Assembly: GCF_022201045.2 (NCBI RefSeq)
Contig: NC_068563.1
Location: 5,580,001 to 5,644,000 of the forward strand
Reading direction: 5' to 3'
Length of the DNA: 64,000 nucleotides
Origin: Citrus sinensis
Taxonomy: Eukaryota > Streptophyta > Magnoliopsida > Sapindales > Rutaceae
Shown piece after piece: positions 55,702-64,000 of the stretch; positions within the stretch are counted from its first letter, which is position 1; the number at the start of each line of letters is the position of its first letter. Both the position numbers and the translations under genes were made by a program. The notes under the pieces were generated by a model, which was not told the origin of the DNA, did no database searches, and saw only the letters and a program-made list of their open reading frames with translations.

Positions 55702-56603
55702 GTGAAATCTTCTTGGTTCTGTGCATGCTTCTGAGAATTGTGGTGTTAATACGGGTGGCGATGGTGATTTAAATGCAGTTTTCCTGGTAGCCCAACACTT
55801 GCTATCTGAGTATCTGACCGGCGTTTGTTTTGTTTAATATTCAATTCCAAAGCCCTTTGTGTGGTCTACGGTTTGCATTTTCTTCAGAATTGTGTACATT
55901 ATCTTTCTATAATTATAAGGTCTCCTTTGCTCCTTCCAGCTCCAGAGTTCATGCAGTTACTAAAATATCTGCCAACAAATGAGAGAATAGAATGAACGTT
56001 CTTGACGTACATTGAGTGAATTATCCACTTAGCATTAATTGTTGAATCCCATGGGACTCTTCCCTGGGATTAAATTTATAAATTTTTAAGTTTAAATGCT
56101 CTTCGAATCATACCGCAAATGTCTGTACTCAGTCTCAACGAAACAAAATAACAGGTTTATTATGTCTTTTTATTCAAAAGGAAAAATTTCAATCGACTCA
56201 ATTTGCGGGTTCTATGTTTTGTGTTAATTTCAACTCAACTTTCAAGTTAAATTCAAATTTCGGTTAATTAAGTACCTAGAGAGTAGAGCCGGAGTTTTTT
56301 CTTCACAAGAGAAACTAGAAACTTCGTATTCCAAAAAGTTTAGGGGAGCCGCAAAATGTGAAATAAAACACAAGCGCTCGGACACTAGAAGCTCAATGGC
56401 TTCAAATCTTAAAATAGAAACAACTTACAAAACCATAATTACTCAGGAACAAATGGTTTTCAAAGGCTAAATTACTCTGTTCAAAGGCATACAGTCTTGG
56501 AAAGATAAACATAAACAAGGACCGATCTTGTGTTAAAAACACTTGGATAGGTACAGCGTGATTGAAAGAAAACAGCCAACCCCAGACTGTGGAGCAAAAC
56601 ATC
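55702..56603. other. Tail-to-tail spacer between the two SFH genes
   Basis: About 900 bp shared by the 3' ends of two convergent genes. A 23-bp copy of the last intron end plus terminal exon of SFH1 recurs at 55768-55790. No gene. Confidence 0.6.
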
Positions 56604-59600
56604 TTACCAGCAAAGCTTCTTTTTCTGATACAATATAATCAAATATCAGCAACAAATTATGAATTGGAAAAAAAAAAAAAATCTTATATTGTGTGCAAAA
56701 ATAAGAGAATGGTGTATCAATCAACCTACCCGGAATTTGGCTTCTTCTTGTCTGTCTATGTAGGCAAGGAGGTCCTCTTGCCTCATTAAAGCTTCATGAA
56801 GAGCCTGCACAAGACAACACAAAATCGTCATAATTGTCCCCAAAATACTGTTGTTTAAAGGATGAACAGTGATGCATGCTCAAAATATACATGTACACCC
56901 AAATCTATGAATACTGAACATACCACTACTGCCACAAGAACCAAAGAAAAACTGTTCCAATGTTATTATGGTCAATGTTTAAGCAATAATTTCAGGGATC
57001 TAAAGTTCAGCAATCATACCTTCTTAGTGGCAATCAGCTCTGCTTCAAGGGCGTCTACTCTACAAACGGCTGCATGCAGCAGTTCCTCTTTCTCATAAGG
57101 CATCTCAGAAGGCTTTGCTTGAAGCGTATCAACTTTCTCCTCAAGCTCACTTAATCTTTTCGTTACAGAGGAAAGGAGGTCTACCTCAGTCAAAGATGGG
57201 CTTGGAGATGGGGGCCGAAATTCCTCCTTTTCATTCGCATCAACAGCAACTTCAGAAATATTTAGATCATGACCAGTTGATGTCTCAGGAATCCTGTGGG
57301 TAACACGGTATGCAACTGAGCGGAATAAAGTTACAAACATCATGAAGAAGGCCATAACTGCTGCCCAAATCCGAGCACGAATCCCTTCTGGAGTCTTTGA
57401 AGTGGGAAGCTGGGGAAGACTTCCTGCATTAAAAGAAAATTAACTTTTTCTTTCAGAATATTTGAACCAATAACCAAATTAAGCGACAACAAAGGGCATA
57501 AATTGCAAATTTCTGCAAGTTTCCTGACTTTAGTAGCATCAATACGAATGACTATAAACATCAGAACAATAGCATAACTTCATAAGTCTCCCTATCAAAT
57601 ACTGAAACCTTCATATAGAGCTCACTTTTCTTCATTTTCTTTCTTCTCAACCAAGGAATCCCTCAGTATGCCCATTTAGTTATATTCTGGGAACTATTGC
57701 CAGAACCAGACCAGGAAACCTATAAAGTCAGAAACCTGTTTGGTTATAATATCCCAAGTTTGGGTTCCTTGAATTTTAATATTTTGACACCAACAGTCAT
57801 CATTTGAGCGACTCCCCCTTTTTTATACCAGAAATCCGTTGGGTTCCTTTGAGTTCTCTACCAGGGACCACTGACCACTTGATTAGAGTTATATGCAAGG
57901 AAATTATTTTTCTTTCCTATTTAGGAGGAGATTTTTATTTTCCTTGTATACTAGGATTAGTTTTGTTTCTATGGTAGTATGATTTTTACCATTTTGAGGA
58001 TGATGTAATCACTTAGAAAAAAGTGGGGAGACTATAAAAGAATTTAATAGAGAAACTAAAAATTTAGAGAAGAACCTTTCAAAAAAAAAAATTTAGAGAA
58101 GGGGTGAACTCAAAAGTAAAATGAAAAGAAAACAAATCATAAAAGAAAAATAAAGACTCCCACTAAAAAAGGGGAAAAAAACTTACCTTAGATGGGAAAG
58201 GAAAGTAATAATCTTCCTCTATAATAACAAAACTCTAAGCAAATGTTAAAACAAATGTCAAAACGATTTTAAATAAGGATAATACCTTGTTCTGCATCAA
58301 CCACACCCTACAAACTTGATAATAACAAAACTGGTAGGATTTAAATATCCCAAGTAGGTGTCATAAAGGGGTTCTGAACTCCTAATCTCTTGGTTGAGTA
58401 AAAGGTAATGTAACAACTCAATCCAACCCCTTGGGATTCATTTGAACCAATACTTAAAAAGAGTCCAATGTGACATAGCTGGACCAAGAGTACCCACAGA
58501 ACTCATGCTAGACTCGGGTGGAGATTTGTAATACACAGGCATGAAGGATATTCTATTTTTATACAGAGCATCCACATTGTTTTACAAGCATACAAAACCA
58601 AGAGAGAGATCAAACAGATTGTTAACTAAACAATAAATACAATAGCAGACTTGTAAACCTTTGGCAGCAGGACTTCTGAGAGATGGTTGCTTCTTCCAAC
58701 TAGAGTCAACAGCTTTATCAACCATGGGAACATATTCATCATACCCAGAGAAGCTTCCAGCATAGCTTGTTTTCCCAACAACCTTTGCCTGGAAATTCCC
58801 AAAAAGAATAAAAAAAAAATTTAACATCCACTGTTTGCAAACACAATTTGATAAATTTTATGAAACAAAATAAATTCCTTGTACCATCCTTAATTTATCT
58901 TCTTTTTTATTTTATATCACTGGATAGAAGATATACTAATATAATGTACCTGTTCAAGTTTGAATCACATAATGGAAAAAAGACAAACTAAAACATATCA
59001 GGACATTTCCACCTCTTCATAAATATTTTCTAAGAAAACTTATTTCTGTAATAAAACAATCTTTGATTCTTGTCGAAAAGAAAATAACTAAATCAAGAGC
59101 TAGATGCTAATGCAAGAAACATCTTAACTTTGGAAAAATGGATACTAAAATCGTAACTGTAATCACACAATAGAGTCCAAATACGCACTTCTTCACGGAC
59201 AGGAGTCAATCGAAGATGTGAATAACTCTTCATTGCCTTTGGGGAAGCAATATCTTCTGCTTCTGATCCAGACTCAGCAGTAGATGTATCACTACCTTTT
59301 AACTGCTTCAGAATAGTAGAAAAAGAGAAGTGAGAATTTAACTAAAAATACAAACAGTTAAATATTGCTATGCCCTCATGAACAGATAATAATTAAAATG
59401 GCTGTACCATTGGCGGCTTAGCATAAGCAATGACTTTCCCATCGCTGTTTAGAACTTTCACAATCTGCCTGGCTCGCGGTGCTCCTCCATTAAGCACCAT
59501 CTGTAACAAGTTTATATGCAGCATTGCAGCCAATATTTGAAATTAAAAAGGAATACCAATCATGATAAAAGCATAAAACATGTAGTAGACATCAAGCTGA

Positions 59601-61931
59601 GAAATAATAACCTTCAATATCTCTGGGTTTTGCCATGGCCCCTTATCAGACCGAAGACAACCTCCCTGATCTGCACAATTACAGGTACCTCCAAGAAACT
59701 CTGGCAACTCTCTGTAAATGCAGAAAAAAGGTTCAGTAAGATATAAAACCAGTTAACCATGTAATAAAAATGAATTAAGCAAAACAAAATAAAAAGAAAT
59801 AATCTATATTAGAGAGACACATAAGACACATCTATAACAGATCTTTTACCTGGCATCAATTATCTCAAGCAATTTGCTCTGGTACTTGTTTCCAAGAACC
59901 TACATTAGATGCAACCAACAACGAATATGTCTAAATAAATATATTACATGATATACCATCACTGAACCCTGACAAAATAGAAAAATCTTTATTAAAGAAT
60001 CATAACATACATGAATCTTGGAAGTTGTTTTAGGGTCTAGAAAACTTTTCACAGTGTTCCACAGCAGCCTAAATCCAGGACCAGCATTAATGATAAACAT
60101 TTGATGAAGAGTCTGCATCATTTAAGGGAGTGCAAGATTCAGGATAGATATAATAACTAATTTCAGTCCCCATATAATAGCCAAAAATTTGCAAGTACTG
60201 ACAACTTGTAGCGAAATAAGATTCCATACCTCAGGATAATTATCACCATCAATCTTCTGCAGCCGCAAAATGAGCTCACGAGCATTCTTGGAAAAATTCT
60301 TAAGGCCCTGAAGCATTGAGAAATCAGAAACAAATTAAGGATTAAACATTTTAATTGCAACTAAATACACAACATAACAAAAGCATTAGGAGATCACCAA
60401 CAACATACCACGCCTTGAACATCTAAAATTGAAGTGCTCGAATCAATGTGCCTCTTTGCAGCAATTGTACAAGCTGGAAACTTTACTGCAAAGGCTTTTT
60501 CAAATCCTTGAACATGATACCTTATATATCGATCCATAGTGGTAACTTGCATAAGTTTGTTAGAATCAACTTTTCCCAATCTTTCAATGTAAACAGGTCT
60601 TCCCTCCTTGTCCACACCATGGTAACCATGGGGGTAATAACTCAAAACTTCATTTATTTCTTTGAACTCGAAATCCTGATAACACAAGGAAAACACAATG
60701 AATAAGGGTATTTCTAAAATCCAATTTTAGGCCACTTGTCAACTGTGGTTACCTCCATAATAGTGTCAACACCGAATTCCTTCCTCCATTGAAGCATCTC
60801 GGCCCACATGTGCTTTGCTTTGTCAATATCAAACTTCCTAGCTTTTAAGAACCTGAGAGATGTCGCAACATTGAAACGTGGGTTAAAAAAAAAAATGAAA
60901 GCTTGCATTAGCAACATACAATCACACAACACAAACTAAAAATGCCAGTGAAAATGAAGCCAAGAAAGTCAAATAAAATGTCAATCAGGAAAGCGGCACT
61001 TAAGCAGAAAACAAAAAATTAATTACATAAATAAATGCTAAGAAACACAGAACAGAAAATTTTTAATCCATACTTGGATCCTTATGAAAGAAATAGAGAA
61101 TACATCATACAAAACACAATAGTTATTACAATGTACTTGTAAGGAACAATGAAGTTTTTAATCAATACTTCAAAGTATCTTGGTTAACATACAATAACTA
61201 AGAAAGAATGGCATAAGAGATTGAAAATGAAAGTAAAATATAGTTGCATACATAAAAGTATTATGCAACAAAAACGAGGATCTTAGCACCTTAACATCAT
61301 GTGATAATCATCATGTCGCTCAGGCAGCAATTCATCCATAATTAATGATTGTCTAAATGCATCAACAGCCTGAAGCTCCTCAACATCACGGACATCCTCA
61401 ATTGAAACAGAGCTGACCCGGCCATCACTTTTCCTTCTACTGCTCTTTTTCTTCAGAGAATGCTTGAACTTAGTGGATGCATTTAAGGCTTTCTTCTTCA
61501 GAGACCCAATCCTTGTCCGCCTTTCATCCTCAGAGTTCTCAAAATCAGATTTCCTTTCTCTCCTCTCATCACTTCCTGAGAATCCCTCAAAACCTGCGGC
61601 ACAGTCAACAATCAATATATTTGCAACCAGAAACAGGTGTAATTCCACATTTGTGAAGGCAAAGAAAGAAATATAATTGACTTATCCACAAGATTTAAGT
61701 GCCGACTGCCAACCCATTATTATGGATAAAAATTTTCTGCAGCATGGAATACAAACTAATCCATGAACAACAGAAAAGAAACCCAAAATTCCAGACACTA
61801 AATGTACATGTATTGTGTAACCTTTCTAAAGGGAAAAAAAATCAATAAAAACACCAATGAAATCTTTCATCATTCTATTTGTCGCTTAAATTAAATTTTG
61901 TTTTGGGTAGAAAGCTAATCACTGTCTCACC

Positions 61932-61962
<31 letters not shown>

Positions 61963-62457
61963 AGAAGAAGCTAATCACTGAAATAAAACTTCAAAATATA
62001 AACAAGATTTGAAATATTAACCAAGTTTCTATCAATCCCAGGGCACAAGTTCACAGCAGATCAGAATAATTTCAAATCTAACTCCTACATACGTGAACAC
62101 ATGACAAATTATTTTGCCAAAAAAAATTGATATTTATTTATTTAAGTTTAGCCTCATAATCTCTCAAGAACCAACTAAAACTAAACAAAACAGAAATGAA
62201 ATATTTCATTCATGTCATCTTAAGCTCATCCTACTGTCTTGATTCAATCAAGTTAGTTCTTCTCACTAAAGCCACAAAAAGAAATAATTAATTAAAATTA
62301 TCAAACAAAGGAAGAGTGCACAGTAAAACCCTAACAACGCAAAAAGAAAAAAATAAATCAAATTAAATAAAAGAAAATTTTTACAGAAATAGAAGCGACG
62401 GGGAGTGAGGAGATGATACTCACAAGGCCTAGCGAAGCGATCGAGAGGACCCGACAT
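56604..62457 (-). CDS. SFH: Sec14-like phosphatidylinositol transfer protein 2 (SFH, nodulin type)
   Basis: Paralogue of the gene at 52473-55701, same role in phosphoinositide-linked membrane traffic. Exons: 62457-62424, 61593-61290, 60852-60753, 60675-60409, 60307-60230, 60112-60011, 59899-59850, 59711-59612, 59500-59408, 59302-59189, 58788-58659, 57423-57020, 56804-56730, 56624-56604; 1872 nt, 623 residues. Start [18 protein letters not shown] is the classic family start; an upstream in-frame ATG is ignored for that reason. CRAL-TRIO/Sec14 domain about residues 100-345; C-terminal nodulin-like part with hydrophobic segment ([14 protein letters not shown]), coiled coil and ending KFRKKKLCW, so it lacks the poly-Lys of its partner. 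Exon 10 has a possible tandem acceptor (aagcag) adding or dropping one Gln. Introns are long; a (C)23 run lies in intron 1. Confidence 0.92.
61930..61952. repeat. Poly-C run in SFH2 intron 1
   Basis: 23 C followed by 9-10 A on the plus strand (poly-G on the transcript strand). Length may be affected by sequencing slippage. Confidence 0.85.
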
Positions 62458-63060
62458 CTCTCGGTGGCGCGTGAGAGGGAAACGCGGGACTGACACTCTG
62501 CGCTTTCAGCAATGAATGGATCGGTCAAACAATCGATCGATCGATCGATCAATCAATCAATGCACCAGCACACACTTTATCAAAACCCTTGTTCTTTAGT
62601 CAAAATAGAAGCAGAGAAAGCCAAATTAGAATAAAATTCAGATAACACAAATATGAAAATATAAAAATAAATAAAATAAAAGTAAAACCTTACATACCGA
62701 TATATCTGCTGCTATTTCAGCTTCGACAGGCGTCACGAAAATGATCCGACGGTCATAATTGTGTCAGATCTCAACAGAAAATAATTAGTAAATAATGTAA
62801 ATAAATATTCGAAACAATTATATAATTTTGCTGCTAAAATAAATAAAATAAATTAGTTAATTAAAAATCCGCCGAATAAAACGACGGCGAAGAAAAGAGA
62901 GAGAATGAAACAAAGAGACCGTAGAAAGAGAAAATGATGGACTTTATATAGAGAGGGGGGAAACCTGGGGCCCTGTGATCAGTGGATTGTTAAGAAATAC
63001 CACGTGGCGGATGATGGGAGCGGGTGTATGTTAAACGAGGGAATCCGCCGACAGTAATGA
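62458..63060 (-). promoter_or_regulatory. Leader, leader intron and promoter of SFH2
   Basis: A TATA box (TATATAAA on the minus strand) lies at 62943-62950. A likely leader intron runs from a donor at 62698 (tatatcg then gtatgt) to an acceptor near 62500 (aaagcgcag). A (GATC)n tract sits at 62535-62555 inside it. The region upstream (62980-63060) is GC-richer and contains CCACGTGGC at 62999-63007 (G-box). Confidence 0.55.
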
Positions 63061-64000
63061 GTGAAATTACGCTGTGTTTTGTACTGTACAATGATTTGGT
63101 CGTTTCTATCACGCTCTGCTTCTAAAAAAACAATTAATTAAAAATGTGATTTGTTTTGTTATTTTTCTTTTTGTCTTTTTTCTTTTGTGTACAATAACTT
63201 TTGGTCAACCGTCGGCGATGGGTTGATGGATATTATTTTATGGATTTTTATAAAAATTCCAAAGGAAATGCTCTTCTTTGACCCCTCCTTTTCTCTTTTT
63301 TTATTTTTCATCCACCGTCTCGTACTCTTCTTTTTATATTTTTATTCCAAAGATAGGCTCTTTTTATATATTTTTTTTCTCAAGTTTAATTTGTAAAATT
63401 CCTTTTTTTATTTTGAACATATGTGAATCTGATTGATGATCTGAAATGGGTTATTTTTTACTCTAAAATGTTTTGGTTTGCTTTATAAATTAAAAAAAAA
63501 ATGTAGCCATAGTTTTTATTTTTAAAGCAAAATATAGCCATATATTTTGACTTACCCAACATGGGTTGATTATGCTTGTATCCTTATGTTAAATAATAAA
63601 AATACCATTTGATTCCATAAATATAATAATGTAAAAAATATATATTTCCTCGAAAGAAGATTCTAATAACTCATTAACAACACATGTTCCATTTTGCTTA
63701 TACGGACTTCTTGATAGTGACAATTTTTTTTTTTTTTGAGGCTTTAAGGCTGAGGCAATCAAATTGGCAAATTTGACTTTTCTCGCGTGAAAGTGGAGGA
63801 AAATAATTTGACTGTTTCAGATCCCCTCATTTTCACAACATAAATGAGGGTCCGCCTGTAATAAAGCGCTGCATAAGATACAGCGGAAGTTTAATTTTTT
63901 ATTCTAAATTTATTGGCCGTTAGATTACTTTATAAGCAATCCAACGGCTTCGTAATTTTAGGCATAAAATAGGTCACCGAAACAGATGGTGGGACACTGG
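63061..64000. other. Intergenic, right end of window
   Basis: T-rich and AT-rich DNA without a gene. A short direct repeat (aatgtagccatagtttttattttt and aatatagccatatatttt) lies at 63500-63560. The last 180 bp are GC-richer and may be the edge of a promoter beyond the window. Confidence 0.4.

Overview
This is nuclear DNA of a flowering plant, almost certainly a eudicot: AT-rich, with split genes (GT-AG introns), plant-specific gene forms (fused DHFR-TS, plastid diaminopimelate decarboxylase, Sec14-nodulin proteins, BCS1-like AAA-ATPases) and plant transposon debris. Citrus or a relative is my guess from general resemblance; the sequence alone does not prove it.

Left part (0-29 kb): a tandem cluster of BCS1/OM66-like AAA-ATPase genes, all on the + strand. 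I count eight members. Three look intact (A1 923-2810, A5 15994-17752, D8 27391-28968). Five are broken (B2, A3, B4, B6, C7). An A-B pair recurs three times (A1-B2, A3-B4, A5-B6), so a dimer was tandemly triplicated; C7 and D8 are older neighbours. B2 and B4 are chimeras with a B-type 5' part and a C-type 3' part. Copia-family LTRs sit in the promoter of A5, inside C7, and downstream of B4 and C7. The most unusual object is a ~1.8 kb foreign block (9180-11002) between the Walker A and Walker B parts of pseudogene A3. It carries, on the minus strand, the SF3-helicase half of a Rep protein of circular Rep-encoding ssDNA (CRESS-DNA) virus type, plus an unrelated 173-codon reading frame of unknown kind with its own TATA-like box. 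I read it as a fossil of a CRESS virus or Rep plasmid.

Middle (29-46 kb): four SINE-like repeats with a terminal hairpin (24.4-29.5 kb); the bifunctional dihydrofolate reductase-thymidylate synthase gene (minus strand, ten coding exons, two of them followed by GC-AG introns); a long gene-poor stretch with an orphan promoter-like segment, a 704-bp hAT-type element and a 3 x 103 bp tandem repeat that starts at its end; then diaminopimelate decarboxylase (minus strand, eight exons), the last step of plastid lysine synthesis.

Right part (46-64 kb): a 6 kb AT-rich intergenic stretch with a Harbinger-like MITE, then two Sec14-like phosphatidylinositol-transfer-protein genes (SFH type) placed tail to tail (52473-55701 plus; 56604-62457 minus). 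They share 14 exons with seven consecutive exons of identical length, so they are an inverted duplicate pair. Exon limits were set by hand from splice-site rules, reading frame and remembered family sequences; no alignment or transcript data were available.
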